From: Botryotinia globosa
Taxonomy: Eukaryota; Ascomycota; Leotiomycetes; Helotiales; Sclerotiniaceae
DNA: 64,000 bases
Assembly (NCBI GenBank): GCA_014898425.1
Contig: RCSZ01000014.1
Span: forward strand, 248,001-312,000
Reading direction: 5' to 3'
Position numbers and translations under genes: made by a program. The notes beneath the pieces were generated by a model. The model saw nothing but the letters and a program-made list of their open reading frames with translations. It was not told the origin of the DNA and searched no databases. The first letter of the stretch is position 1. Each line of letters starts with the position of its first letter. Shown one piece after another: positions 1-13,443 of this stretch.

Positions 1-1039
1 ACTGCCTATGCGATTATATAGTCAGACTCGTACAGAGGTTAAATAGCTCCAAGGTTTCAAGGTTCCCTCATACATTATGGTCATGCACAAGGGTCATTAT
101 TGAACTATCTACCTATAGTAATCCTACTTGTACGTGTAGTCATTGTATATAAGCTTTAGAGTCCGCCTTGTGTAGCATAATCTTCCTCCTCTCTCTTTTC
201 TCCCTTCTCTCTTTCAAAAGCTTCTTCTATCCCGACCCTCCTTCTAATAAACCTTCTTCCCAAACATCAAAGAGCTCCAGATCATATATCATATGATCGA
301 TCATACATGGACACTAACGAAACACATAAGGTTAGGTAGCTTTAGGTATAAAACATAGGTATACCTAGGTAGTTCTATATAGGTAAACCGAATAGAGAAC
401 CAGAGGACCCTTACAATATACAAAACCTAAAACCTTCTCTGCATAAGAAACGAAACCCGAATCCAATCATTCAGCCAATGCTGTGTGTGTAGGTACTTGG
501 TTGGATGATACATGATAACCTATCCACGTCAGGACCAGTAAAGCCAAGCCGCACGAGGAAATTTAGTGATCTTATCGATAAGGATATCGCCCGAAAACAA
601 TCACAACGCTCTCGCAACCCACATACATCCATCCTCTTCTACCTAATAAATTTCCACCTTTCTACCTACCTACAAACCTATTACTGAACCATTCAATAAA
701 GTACCTACCATTATCTACGGTAGGGAATCTTTATCAACAGTCACAAAGGTCCGTCGACCAATACATTCACTGATTATTATTGATATGTTGGAACTGTAGC
801 GACTTTAACATCTGAGAGTACGGTCAAGTATGATTCCTATCTTGCCCCGGACAATATCAGTGCACGAGGTCGACGTCAGAAGCCGCCCTTCCTCTTCTTA
901 AGATAAAACCATCCATCAAATACGCCGAAACTTCTTATTTTCTTTCTTATCGGTGTTCTTTAAGACATTATTGCTTAGAGGCGTTGATTTCTTCTAATAA
1001 CTTTTAATAATCCCTTGCATAACGAAGTCGCAAGCAACA
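1..1039. other. Intergenic region upstream of ATG2
   Basis: No convincing gene is visible. The stretch is AT-rich, with pyrimidine-rich blocks near 180-260 and short pieces of the TAGGTA/CCTAGGTAG motif (about 330-385) that recurs in other gaps of this window. The part just upstream of 1040 is probably the ATG2 promoter and 5' UTR. The short open frame at 505-687 has no recognisable protein character. Confidence 0.6.
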
Positions 1040-4000
1040 ATGGCGTCTTATTTCCAATTATCCTCGATGCCCAAACGATTACTCCAATATGCGCTTTCTA
1101 GTTTGGAAGTCTTCGAGACGGATGCATTGGATTTAGAGAATTTGGATATTGCGTGGGGGAAAAATAGCACGTTTGAATTTAAGGATGTCGGGTTGAGATT
1201 AAAGGTACTAGTTATATCATGATCTTGACGTCGAGGATGAGCATGTCATGCTAATATGCGAGATGTAGAAACTCGAGACTTTACTACAACTTCCTTCCAC
1301 GATCGCATTAAGTAAAGCGAAAGTTCTACTGCTGCGGCTCACGATACCAGTCGATATATATAGCAGCCCGATATTGGTCGAAGTGGATGGAGTGGATGTG
1401 CAGTTGAGGGTTAGGGAGGAGAAGGGTGCATATAGTTCACGGACAAACCATGACAGGTTAAGGAAGAAGTCACTATCGAGAAACCAGGACCCAGATCTCA
1501 CACTTCCAACTGCAGAGGACCTTGCGGCATCATTTCTACAAACCGAATCGAGAGAAGAGAAAGAAGAGTTGGAAGCCGCAATTCTTGGGGAGACGCAGGA
1601 TGTATCAGAGTCTGTTACATCTAATGAGGGCGGAGACTCACCTGTTGGGACTGGGGCGGCTCTCTCGTTACCGGCATTCATGGCTAGATTTTTGCAGGGC
1701 ATTGTGGACAGGCTACAAGTACGGGTGCATGGGATTACTTTCAATGTGGATCTCGATATTCCTGCGGAAGGACCGACACCAAACCGTCCCACGGATCCAG
1801 TAACAGTTCAATTGAAGATTGACGATGTCGATATCGAGGGAGTTACACATGATATCGAGCCCACCCAGACGAGAGGGGGGAAGGACATAAAATCGTTATT
1901 CAAGGAGGGAAAGAGACTGATCTGTCTCAGCAATATTCAAGGAGCACTTATCACAGAGGCAAATTTATTCCAGACTCTCTCTCGATCATCCTCCGTCGTA
2001 TCGCCAATACCTCCGCACTCTGACGTAACCGAATCTCGTCGGACTACAGATAAGCGATCATCAGAAGAAACACAAACCATGTCTGTGGAAAGCATGGGTG
2101 CATCTGATCGAGTTGTTTCCCCTAGCCCCCCCTCATCTCCTGCTTCGTCGCTACGAGTCTCCGAATCTTCACTGCCGGAAATAAGACGCCCTTCACCTCC
2201 TTTAAGGCCCGTGAAACCCTCGCCAGTGGTTAAAGGTTCGACTGTTGCTAATGATAGTGGACGATTCGATGATGCATCAGAAGATGGACATTCCAGTCCT
2301 TCCGGCAACGAGCATGGGTATATCGACAACAGCGAGATGGGAGATAGCTTGCTTCAAAGCTCAGCAATTCTTGACCAAGTCACCGACTCCCTACTTTTCG
2401 ATCATCCTGAGGGAGATGATATGAGATCTTCATTATCACAATCTGAACATAGCACACCTGGCGGAAATTCACGCACTTCAACGCCAAGGGCCTCTGCTCA
2501 CATTTCCTCGCCCTCTGGTCAGGCTCCAGAATTCAATGCATTCCACAGCGTTAACAGAGCTCACAACATGTTACAATCTACCATGCTTCCCCCCAGAGCT
2601 CATACTAGATTCTCTGTGGAGCGAATATCTCATTCACAGCCGACACTTCCGCCCACTACCGCGCCGCTTGATCGGACTTATTTAGTTCAGCAGTCTAGGG
2701 TCCCATCGGAAGATTCTATGAGTGAAAGTAGTAGCTCGACTTTCAATGAGGAGATTGGAGATGATCTTGCGCAGTCTCAATTATTCAGTCATGAAGAGGC
2801 TGAGAGCATGTACATGAGTGCGGTCTCATTTACTTCTGCTGCTCCAATCCCCGGTGGGTGGGCAGATTCAGGCACTGATAGCGAAGATGCGAGATCTCCA
2901 CCACTTACTCCAAGGGACTATGATACACGAGTGGAAAAGCTCGACAATCTTGAGCATGCTCGCCATTCTATGCATTCGGATGGCGCGTCAGACCTTAATT
3001 TTCTTGAGAAGTCCACGATCTTGCCCTCGAGCTCACTACATGCGTCAAATAGAAGCATAGGTTCTATTCGCCCGGAAGCTCCACGCCTGCCTGGGATCTT
3101 ACACAAAGTTTCGAGCGATATCTCAGTGAAATCTGCTGTTGCTTCTGGTGACTATAAGCGAATGACGAAGCAGATCTTCAGTCTTGATCAAGTCGCTATC
3201 TATGTTCCGGCGATGAATAATCCTTCCTCTGATCCTGTAGATGCAGCTGCTGAATCAGCACTATTTGGCAGCACTTTTGACGGCCACAGTGACTCGCAGT
3301 CAAACACAATGGATCTTCCTGGGGCATTTTCTACCCATCTACCCAGAGACCAACATTCACGGTCGTCGCCGAAACCAACACCGAGAATTCCAATACAGCC
3401 ACCACAGAAGTCTGAAGAGAACAAATCAATTGAGGTTGACGTGGGAAATCTACTGGCTCAATTTGATGTATCTGTGGGCAGACTTATATATAAGCTTGTT
3501 TGCCAGATTCAAGGGTCTATGAAACAGAAGACACAAGCAAGCACTGTATCAAGTAAGCCTACATCTAGCTCTCCTGAACCTCATCTCAGGGTCAGTGCTC
3601 AAATTGTATCACTTGAGTTCTTGGAGAATCTTAAGGGTACTTTGGGTTCACAGATTTCAGAACCACAGACGAAGTCATCGGATTCGGATGTTCTTCTCAA
3701 GACCACAATCAAGGGGCTCAATGTCTCTAGAGATCCTTCGGGAACTACTACCAAGACTAGCATAACACTACAGAAGTTCATTTTTGGCTACGCCCAAGAA
3801 AACATAATTTCTTTTGACGCGGGTCTTCAAATGAGAGCTTCTACTCGTGATCTTGCTGCTTCTGCTGGCATTGACGTGTCTGTCAACATATACCAAAGTC
3901 ATGACAGTACTCGATTTGAGGTCCATACGCTGCCCTTGCACGTGGCGGTTGACCTGCAGCATCTTGATGAGACTTTTAGCTGGTTTGGTGGATTGAGCAG

Positions 4001-7000
4001 TGTACTCAACCTTGGTAGCTCGATGGCGTCGAACTCGACAGTCATTTCCAGCCCAGTAATAAAGCCGAAGACGAAAGGCGTAAAATTCAATACGCCTATC
4101 GAACCTGATGATCAAATAGTGGCGGTTCAGAACGAGGCAGATGTTAGGATCGGTGGGTTGATTCTTGACTTGGTGGGCACTGAATGCAGCGTGGGAGTTG
4201 AAACTTCTGCTGTGAAGTTGATCAGTCGCGAGGAAGGAATCGGCATTGGTATTGACAAGATCAGATTGTCTGGGCCACATCTCAAGCATTCCGTTGGCGA
4301 CCCCGCCATTGCTATTGACGTTTCCACGACGCGCATTGAGTTTTTGAACGCACCCAAGGACAACGATATAGATCGATTGTTGGCATTAATCGCACCATCG
4401 AATTCAAAGTATGATCAAGACGATGATATCCTTCTTGACACTCTACTTCGTCAAAGACAACAAGGATCTGTACTCCGACTTAGTGTGGATGATCTACAGG
4501 CCAAAATTGGTAAGTTGCAAGAGTTGAGTTATCTTCCAGAATTGGGTGAAGAGGTCGCAAGGCTATCCACAGTCACAAAGTACTTACCCGATGATGATCG
4601 GCCGGGTCTTTTGTCCTTGGTCAAAGTCAAGAAGCTTGGTGTCGACGTCGATGTCAACAGCTCTGTGGGTAGTCTTCAACTCAAGGCTACTGATTTGGAT
4701 ATGGCGCAAATCCCTATACCATCGCTAGTAGCGTTAAGTGTCGGCACGGTTTCTGCTTACCGAAACCATTCTGAGGAGTTGATTGGTGCGGGCACAGATC
4801 AAGTATTCAATAGGCCAGAATTACGTATTCCAAGCATTATGGCTCGATTGATTGGTGATGAGATGGAGCCTATCGTGAAAATCAAACTTTGGAATCTGAA
4901 AGTCGAATATCGCGTTCCTACACTCATGGTTCTGCTCGGGCTGGCGGATACTGCAACTGTAGATGAGATGTCAGCTAGTATCACGGCGTCAGTCGCTACA
5001 TTGCGGGACTTAGCACAGCCGCCAACTCCAAAGGGTAGGGAGAAGAGTGTTGAAAAAAGCCCCGCGTCCAGTAGTAGTCCGGCCAAACCAATGGCCATTG
5101 ATGTCGTTCTAAAAGACTGCATCGTGGGTCTCAATCCCTTGGGCTTACCTTCGAAAATTCTTGCCGTATTGACTGAAGCACATGTGGTTGCGGTTTTACC
5201 AAAGGATCAGAACGCCAGTGTCACAGCTGAGTTAAGCAAGGCTTCTCTTCTTGTCATTGACAATGTTGCTCATCTTGCAAGTACTGCGCAATCAGATCAT
5301 AAAAGGAATTCCTTTAATGGTAGCAGTAATCAAGTGGCAGATCTCACTTCAATGGGCTATGTGTCAGTCAGCTACATTTCATCTGCAAAGGCCACTGTTC
5401 TTCTTTCCGTTGACGATGATGGTCAGAATTGCCTTGATGTTGAGTTGCGAGATGATCTCTTCGTGCTTGAATCATGCGCCGACTCCACTCAAACATTGAT
5501 CAGCGTGCTTGGTAAATTAGCTCCACCGGTAAAAGCACCAAGAAAGGAGGAGAACACTTATCAAACAAAGGTTGTTCCACTTAACAATCTTCTGGCCTCT
5601 GTATCAATAGATGCTTTTGGAACTCCTGAAGGCCAATACGAATTTGGCAATGATTTCACAGAGCTTGGGGACTTAGCTGACGAAGGAGGAAGCGAACTCG
5701 GCTTCGATTCAGACTACTGTAAAGGTGGATCTGACGATGGGTACAAAGAAGCTGTCCTTGATGATTCAGAGGATTCATTAGCGTCCCTGAACCTCACCGC
5801 ACGCGATACTCGGGATGGTGTTTTACTGGATAGCTTTGTGGAAGAGCCAGAAATTGACAACGTAGCTCTATCGTTCCACGAGGATCATTTTGGGACAGGC
5901 ACATCACTGGAGCAATCCGCTCATAGGTGGAACTCGGCCAAGAACACCTATGATACCTCCAGCTACAGCAAAGTCAAGAAGAGCCCGTTGAGGGTACGCG
6001 TACGAGATGTACACATCATTTGGAACCTATTTGATGGCTACGATTGGCAAGAGACTCGAGATACAATCTCCAAGGCTGTACAAGATATCGAATCCAGAGC
6101 CATTGAAAAGCGTGCTCGGAATGAAAGACGCTCAACTTGGGAGCAGGATATCGACGATGACGAAGATACCGAGCGTGGAACCTTTTTGCTCAATTCAATG
6201 TGGATCGACATTCCCAACAGTCGTGATCCCCGTGAACTCGCTGCAGCTATCAATCAACAGCTGAACGATAATGCTACCGAAACGGAGTCAGTAGCGACCA
6301 CTAGTTACACTGTCACTACAAACAGACAAGGAGGCGGACGCGCAGCCAAGAAGCTTCGACTCAATCGAACTAAACACCATAAGATTGCATTCGAGTTGAA
6401 AGGAGTCTGTGTTGACCTTGTGGCTTTCCCGCCCTTCAGTGGTGAAACCCAGAGTTCCATTGATGTTCGTGTACATGATCTCGAGGTGTTTGATAACATT
6501 CGCACCTCGACCTGGAGAAAATTTGCTACTTACATGCAAGATGCAGGTGAAAGAGAAAAGGGTTCAAATATGGTTCACATCGAGATCATGAATGTGAAAC
6601 CTGTTCCTACACTTGCTGCAACTGAGATGGTTATCAAAGTGACTATTCTTCCACTTCGGCTTCACGTTGATCAAGACGCTCTTGACTTCATCACTAGATT
6701 CTTCGAATTCAAGGTAGAATCGGATTTCGAACCTGAAGCTCCGGGCGAGAAACCATTTCTACAAAGAGTGGAAGTTAATTCCATTGATGTCAAATTGGAT
6801 TTCAAGCCAAAACGTGTCGACTATTCTGGTCTTCGTTCCGGTCGCACTACGGAATTCATGAACTTCATGATCCTCGATGGGGCTGATCTGACACTCAGAC
6901 ATTGTATCATTCACGGTTGTTCAGGATTCGACAAAATGGGCCAAGTCCTCAATGATATTTGGACGCCAGATGTCAAAGAACATCAACTTCCCGGTATCTT

Positions 7001-7644
7001 GGCGGGGTTAGCTCCAGTCCGCTCTATCGTCAACGTCGGAAGTGGTTTCAAAGATCTCGTGGCGGTACCCATGAACGAATATAAGAAGGATGGAAGAATC
7101 GTTCGGAACATCTCCAGAGGCGCCGCCATATTTGCTAAAACCACGGGTACTGAACTCGTCAAACTCGGTGCTAAAGTTGCCATTGGTGTACAAACCGTCC
7201 TACAAGGGGCTGAAGGTCTTCTTGGGCCCCAAGATGCCTCCCTATCCCATGGCAATTCCAGCGATGACGAAGATGAACGCAAGCAAATCTCGCTCTATGC
7301 CAATCAACCTGTTGGTGTAATGCAGGGCCTCAGGGGCGGATACGCCAGCTTACAGCGAGATCTTATCATGGCTCGAGATGCAATCATTGCAGTTCCGGGA
7401 GAGGTTATGGAAGATGGCAATGCGAAGGGGGTCTTGAAGGCTGTGAGAAAACATGCTCCTACTGTGATATTGAGACCAGTGATTGGAGTGGCAAAGGGAG
7501 CTGGACAAGTGTTGATGGGGGCTACGAATACTTTGGATAAGAAAAATCTGGAGAGGGTTGATGCTGTAAGTTTTTATTTTGAGGGTTTATTTTTTTGATG
7601 AAATAAATTATTAACTTGTTCTTCAGAAATATAAAAAGCATTGA
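1040..7644 (+). CDS. ATG2: Autophagy-related protein 2 (Atg2), lipid-transfer protein
   Basis: Atg2 is a rod-like lipid-transfer protein that tethers the ER to the growing phagophore and works with Atg9 and Atg18. Three exons are inferred: 1040-1204, 1269-7565 and 7627-7644, joined by introns of 64 and 61 nt with GTACTA/GTAAGT donors; the product is 2159 aa, usual for fungal Atg2. The N-terminus (about residues 1-100) has the chorein-type start, and splicing of intron 1 restores a continuous LRLK-KLETLL sequence. Residues about 290-640 are a Ser/Pro-rich, probably disordered insertion. The Cys-Ala-Asp of the family's CAD region lies near residue 1458. The C-terminal Atg2 domain follows, and the last five codons (KYKKH) sit alone in exon 3. 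The ATG at 1040 begins the chorein helix and has AACA before it. Identity is confident; the tiny last exon is inferred from the splice signals. Confidence 0.95.
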
Positions 7645-10600
7645 GCTTCTCCCCGTAGCCAACTCACTTTTCACAAAGGCCGCGCGAAATAGGAGGAAAC
7701 ACAAAATAAACAATCACGAATAATAAGGAAGGGTTTGAAATTGATGTCATAGTATATTTGTTGAAATTGCGAAATTGCACAAGTGCAAGCATGGCGAAGG
7801 GGGTTTTTGTATGAGCATTGAGAATGGTGCATTTTCCTTTTCTTGATTACTGGTCGTTCTTCCTTCTCCTATAGAGTGAGCGGATGAAACTCGGAGTTGT
7901 TTTATGGTTCTGGGTTTGGGCTAGGATTTTTTTATCTACGGATTGGGTGCTCGGGCTGGATTGGGATGAATTATTTAGGATGGAATGGGATGGGACAGTA
8001 TGCAGACTGGGAGTGTGATAGGCTGCGATTGGGAATAACAAGATTACATTAGATTGGTTTTGATTACGATTTTGACTGAATTGGAGAGGAGGTGAGGGAA
8101 TTAGGGTATGGGATGAGACGGGATGAGACGGGATGAGGAGGTATATGGATATATGGTCCGTACATATACATAATTAGATTATTTGGAATGAAATGAGATG
8201 AAATGAGATAAGATGCGTAGTTTATCTATGAATGAGGAGTAGACTTGATGGCGTAGATCGTGAAGGGGTGAGCGATTGACTATAATTGTGTATTGGTTGT
8301 GAGTAGTGAGTAGTAGGTAGTATGTCGTGGGTGAATAAGCTAGCTGTATGATATAATAATATATCTCAGATGGGGGAGAGGATGGATGAGAGATGGGGGC
8401 TATTCGAAAAAGAGGGAGAAAAATTAGATGGAATTGAATACTAGGTAGCGAACGAAGCTCTTCAGTAATGTAATGTCATGGTTTCTTTGCGATGCAAAGG
8501 GCAAAAGGAATCAATGAGATGCTAAACTAAATAGTACTGTGATTGTAGGTTACTCGGTGTGGTTGGTAGGTAAATGTAATGCTTTTGGTTGTGGGTGGGT
8601 GATTTGTTGTAGGATTTACTTGCCATTTATTAGGGGAGGTCAAAATTGGCCTGTTTTGTCTCCTCTGGGTGGGAGGGATACTAATTAGATTGACGGGACA
8701 CTTCCCAATTTTCAATATTTTTCATAAATTCATTCTTCAATTGTTTGATATCAAAATTTGTATTTTGATTGTTTCATCTCTATTCAAGAATTGTAACAAT
8801 TCCTTAAAATAAATGATTCGATATATCAAAAGATATTCACAAGTTTAGTTTTGTACTATCCCGTGAGTCCGTACTGGTGGACTGAGGAATAGGGGGATTT
8901 TGAGTTGAATTTTGTGGCCTAGATTAGGAGATTGGAGAGTGTTGAGATGTAGGTGTTTGATCTTGGGATGCAATTCATGCTTCCATCGAGGCTTGTTTGT
9001 TTGTCCAGAGTAACAATAACCTTAGGTCATCAAGATTTTTCCGGGGAAGCTGGAGAAGAAGATAGCAAAACTCGCTTGTGTTTGTCACTTTGTTGCATAT
9101 CTCAAGGTCTTGGTATTAGCTCTATATGTATCTGTTAAGCTAATGTATCTAGATGTAGATATTAGATTAGCGATTCGGGTCTTGTTTGACGATACATGGT
9201 TCGAATAACTGTACAGATGTCGACGGATTCGAGGCGCATATTGCGGTTCTTCGGATACTACATATAGCGGTGCAGATGGCGCATGCATGAAGAAAATCGC
9301 TAAAGGAAATGGTGGACGGTTTGATGCCGCTGTTGCCGATCGAATCAAAGGGATTGGGCAATGCAGGTTGTATGCAAGTTGATCGAAATGGAGAAATAAA
9401 TTTCATGGGTAGTGAGTCAGGATGCCTTGGGTGTGGAGTACCGGTAGAGGATTGTAATATGTTGGTACTACAGTATCGTGAATGTTCTTGTTAAACCTCT
9501 GAAAAAATTGATTCAAAGTTGGTTGATTATCAAACGTATGATGTATGTGGCAAAAGTATATGGTTTTGACTGTACTCGAGTAGTAGTGAATAAAGTTTGA
9601 TGTACTCCACAGGATCAATGGCGATTCAACGCCGATGTGCTCCATTTGACTTGTAAGCCAAGAAAATGTTAATCGAAAAATCGAACAATCGAACACTTGT
9701 GGCTACCTAGGTACCGTAGGCGTGGACATCTTTGGTGTGGTGGCTAGTGGCGCATGGAGTAAATGGATCCTTCCTTCCACCTACCTACCTATAGGTAGCC
9801 TCGTAGCGTGGCATGACTCAGGGTGGCTGAATGCTTCATAATCCACTCAGTCGTATGAAGGAGAAATGTTCGTGATTTCAAGCATCGCATAGTTCGAGGT
9901 TCCAAGTTGTTTCTGAATTGCTTCATCCTAGGAGCCATGTTTCGAATGTAGCTGAGTCGAGGATATGACAGAGAAGAATAGATGTCCTTGGGTTCTTTGA
10001 TCTGTCTAATCACACCGGTACTCAGAAGATTCGGAAAGTTGTGAGATATTTGGTAGACACCTCGAGATAGATTGTGCAAAGTGGCTAGTAGTGTGATGCC
10101 ATTGATGAGAGATAAGGCGGAATTGCTTTTCCTGGTAACCTTCACTTCGGGGTTTAGGGCCTCTGTTGGGAAAAGGATACCGATATATGTCAAGAAATGC
10201 CGTAAGAATACTTTTCCGGGGCTTGAAATCGCTTGGTTAGATAGATGGATGCCATCGATGGTGCGAGGAGGAGCAGTCGGTGGTAATAGAGTACGGTATA
10301 TACGAGAGAGAGTATGTAATCAATAATAGCTAATCCAGAATGCGATATAATAAGCAAGGCACTTTCTGGAATCTGGTCTTTCATTCAATCATGTGCCGTA
10401 ATACAAATTGCCTAGTTACGCTTGATAGATGGAATTGGCGATTCAGTTCTACGCCATGAACTTTCTCTGAGATGCTCCTCTGCCGGTAGTATGGGATGAG
10501 AGATGATCATTTTGTGCCAACCACCAATGTATGATGATCGGTACTGTAATTTAAAGTCATTATGAGATTCCGGATGGGTGATTAATACCTAGGTAGGTTC

Positions 10601-10770
10601 CAGATAAAGAGTGTCGAGAGGATATGAAGCATACTCTAGACCGGATAATGATATAGGGATGAAAGCATGATGTATTGATATATATCGATCTTTCAACGTC
10701 AAGGGATTTCCTTGAGCGTTTTGACATTATACGGAGTATGTAGAGAGGAAGTGAGGCGAATTCATGGGAG

Positions 10771-10772
<2 letters not shown>

Positions 10773-10800
<28 letters not shown>
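10773..10800. repeat. (GA)n microsatellite
   Basis: An uninterrupted GA dinucleotide tract of about 28 nt lies in non-coding DNA. Confidence 0.95.
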
Positions 10801-10806
<6 letters not shown>

Positions 10807-11113
10807 AGTCAAGGAGACTTGATCGTACATGGAGAGTGCGGGAGTAAAAGGTTAATGTGTGTCTTTAGTACAGAGGCTAGTGCTCTATAAGGCTAGCTCG
10901 GCTAGTCAGCAGCTATGTAGCACGCACTAAGCACATCCATGGATGCTTTCCATCACGGAAAGGTGGATCTAGGGGATTTCTTTAAATCACGCTTAGATTC
11001 ACGCCGGTGTTGAATTATTAATCACACTAATTATCAACCCATCTCTCAAGTCAGTCAAGGGAAATGATTATATCGGTATGTATGTATGATATGATGGCAA
11101 TGGCAATGGCATA

Positions 11114-11148
11114 CATTCATCCATTCATCCATCCATCCATCCATTCAT
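11114..11148. repeat. (CATC)n/(CATT) tetranucleotide repeat
   Basis: Tandem CATC units with occasional CATT variants. A similar CCAT tract occurs at about 31780-31806. Confidence 0.9.
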
Positions 11149-11227
11149 CGTACATACCTGGCTGGTCTGGGTAGGTGCTTTGTACATTCAGAGTTCAGCC
11201 AGTCTCGTTAGTTTACAGCCATGTGTA

Positions 11228-11288
11228 AGATATATATACATGTATATATATGTATATATATGTATATATATATAGGTATATATACATA
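11228..11288. repeat. TATATA-rich tandem repeat
   Basis: Repeated TATATATATG/TATATATACA units form a nearly pure AT block with scattered G and C, upstream of the UBL-AN1 gene. Confidence 0.85.
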
Positions 11289-11483
11289 ATCCCCTTCATT
11301 ATTCCCCCTCCATAATCACATTCCATACCACTCCATCACAACAACTCACAATTCATCACCCCATCAAGGAATAAGAAGTCGACAACAAACAGTTGCATTA
11401 AAGGATAATCTGACTATCGAAATCAAACCCAATCCAATAACCCGATACCGCCTCTTTTCCCGCCTTCAGATAAGACTTTTTAG

Positions 11484-11528
11484 TCCAGTCCCAGTCCCAG
11501 TCCCAGTCACAGTCACAGTCACAGTCAC
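11484..11528. repeat. Tandem hexamer repeat (CAGTCC then CAGTCA)
   Basis: Successive CAGTCC units change into CAGTCA units. The tract lies in the presumed 5' leader of the downstream UBL-AN1 gene, so it may be transcribed. Confidence 0.85.
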
Positions 11529-11814
11529 CAGTACCAATACTTGCGGTAGGTAGATTACGTTCTCGTCTCCGGTCCTCGTCACAAGACACCCAATCGCATT
11601 GTCACCAAGAACCTTCGATTGCTTTCTTCTTACGAATACAAGTACAACAACGAATACATCTGAGACAACGAATCTTCTTTTCATAATCGTTTTCCAATTC
11701 CATTCAACAATTCCCTTTCTCCATTCATCAATACAACTCTTCCCTTTCATCATTAATCTCATTGATCCTACTCAAGTCCTCTTCAATTAACATCCATACC
11801 GTTAATCATCCATC

Positions 11815-12564
11815 ATGTATACTCCTTCAAGCGCCACTTCATCCAGGTCCGCCTCTCCAGATTTACAATCGGAATCAATGCAAATCTTTGTTAAAGTTCT
11901 GTCCGGCGACAGTATGTTTAATCCCAAATCCATTCATTCTTAACGTTCCCGACTAACTCACCATCCAGCTATACCCATAACCGTTCCCGAAGATACCACC
12001 ATTTCGAACCTCGCCCATCTCCTCTCTATCCGCACATCCTCGCCATCGTCATCACTTCGTCTCGTACACGCTGGAAGACATTTACAGCCATCTTCAACTC
12101 TCACCTCGAATAACATTACTCGAGACTCGACAATCCACGTTGCAGGAACGCTAAGAGGCGGTATGCCACCTAAGAAGATTAAGTGTAATTACAAGGACTG
12201 CGGCGTGGCAGCACAAAGAATTGTAGGACACTGTGGATTCTGTGAAGGCGAATTTTGTGGGAAGCACAGGATGTTGGAGGATCACAAATGTGTGAAATTA
12301 GAAGACGTGAGTTGCCCTATCTCCGATGATTTATCTCCTGGGTCCAGTGCTGGGGAATCTGTACTCCGAGAGGTATTCGATGGACCTAGAATGGAAGAAC
12401 AGATTCAATGGTGGCAAGTTGGATTAGGAGATGTGCTCTCAGAATTCATGTGCGAAGATGGAATTGTGGGCTGACTCATTTCATTACAGTGCAAGAAGGA
12501 ATGTCATGACCGAAATGCAGCTCAACTAAATGCCGAGCGAACCCAAGTCATCAAGGGTATTTAG
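11815..12564 (+). CDS. Ubiquitin-like domain / AN1-type zinc finger fusion protein
   Basis: Three exons (11815-11911, 11969-12306, 12490-12564) encode 169 aa; introns are 57 and 183 nt, both GT-AG. Residues 22-97 are a ubiquitin-like domain that starts MQIFVK, contains an LRLVHAGR segment matching ubiquitin's RLIFAGKQ region, and ends LRGG. This is 76 residues, the exact length of ubiquitin. Residue 98 is Met, followed by a basic stretch and an AN1 zinc finger (about 103-150) with the C-x4-C, CGFC, FCGKH and DHKC ligands in order. AN1 proteins are usually linked to the proteasome, Cdc48/p97 or protein quality control. The 21-residue leader before the UBL is Ser-rich. The C-terminal exon restores a CKKECHDR segment. 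Fold assignment is strong; the exact ortholog (Cuz1/Tmc1-like or ZFAND4-like) is uncertain. Confidence 0.85.
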
Positions 12565-13329
12565 TTACCTGATTCTCTCCTGAGAAACGCATCCCGCCCG
12601 AGATTATACACGGAGGGACAAGAGACATACCTGCTCGATCGTCATTTTGACTATCGAACTCTACTTTACGTGGTATCCATGTCAGTAATCTAGGTTTCTC
12701 CAAAGTCGCGTTTAGCCACCAGCGACAACACATCTCGGGTTGAGATCACCTCTACTCACCCACTCAACATACCAATTCTCTTCGTTTATATAATGGGCTT
12801 TAGCGGGCGTAAGGAACTAGCATATTTAACATCTTCGCTTCCATTCCATCAATTGCGTTTTCAAGTCCATCTATCTCTATTTCCTAGTAGCTATTGAGAG
12901 TTTTGATGGTTTTGATGCAATTAAAGGGGTGGTTGACTTTGGGTGTATGGGTGGTAATATAGTTGAGGTTATCTTTCATGGGGAGAGATAGGGTCGATTT
13001 GTTATATAGTTTTTGAATCAAATTACATATCCGCTTTTTTTTACAATTTAGCTTTTTGCATGATTGCTGAATGTTTCTGTCTTTTCGTTGTGGCCTTGCT
13101 AGTTGGCTGTCCTTGACTCCCGTGAATGATGTATTACAGCTTTGAAACTTTGCGTGAGTACAAGATCTCTGTTCGAAGAAGTATTTCCTAAATTTATTTC
13201 TTTACTTCTTAATTGTTATTTTACCTTTTCAATACGATTTCTCATTTCTGTTTGTGGTCTTTTTTTTTTCTTTGCCTTTTTTTCGCAAGTACTATTTTAT
13301 CACGATCACTCTTTTTAAGGTTTACATGG

Positions 13330-13337
13330 TGACGTCA
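13330..13337. promoter_or_regulatory. CRE-like palindrome TGACGTCA
   Basis: A perfect 8-bp ATF/CREB-type bZIP site. It lies about 0.8 kb after the UBL-AN1 gene and 1 kb before the amidase pseudogene, so no target gene is evident and it may be a chance occurrence. Confidence 0.3.
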
Positions 13338-13401
13338 ACGTTGAGAGGGGGCTAGGAAATTATCACTCGTAGTCACGTCCGATAAGTAAGAAGTCTCTTC
13401 T

Positions 13402-13403
<2 letters not shown>

Positions 13404-13440
<37 letters not shown>
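13404..13440. repeat. (TC)n microsatellite
   Basis: A TC/CT dinucleotide tract of about 35 nt in non-coding DNA. Confidence 0.95.

Positions 13441-13443
<3 letters not shown>

Larger units (their letters stand above)
7645..11814. other. Gene-poor intergenic region with microsatellites
   Basis: About 4.2 kb between two genes on the plus strand. I see no open frame with protein-like composition or splice structure. It holds degenerate GGGATGAGAC-type repeats near 8100-8210, a GA microsatellite (10773-10800), CATC repeats (11114-11148), a TATATA block (11228-11288) and tandem CAGTCC/CAGTCA hexamers (about 11484-11528). The pyrimidine-rich stretch 11290-11814 is the likely promoter and 5' UTR of the UBL-AN1 gene. 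Confidence 0.5.

Noticed and set aside
3768..4289. A 173-codon minus-strand frame inside ATG2
   Set aside because: It is an antisense shadow of ATG2 coding sequence with no independent evidence.
9789..10193. A 134-codon minus-strand frame in the gap after ATG2
   Set aside because: The frame starts at a TTG rather than ATG, shows no recognisable motif, and neighbouring DNA has no matching exons.
11466..11762. A minus-strand frame ending in a (TV/TG)n repeat
   Set aside because: It results from translation of the CAGTCC/CAGTCA hexamer repeat in the leader of the UBL-AN1 gene.
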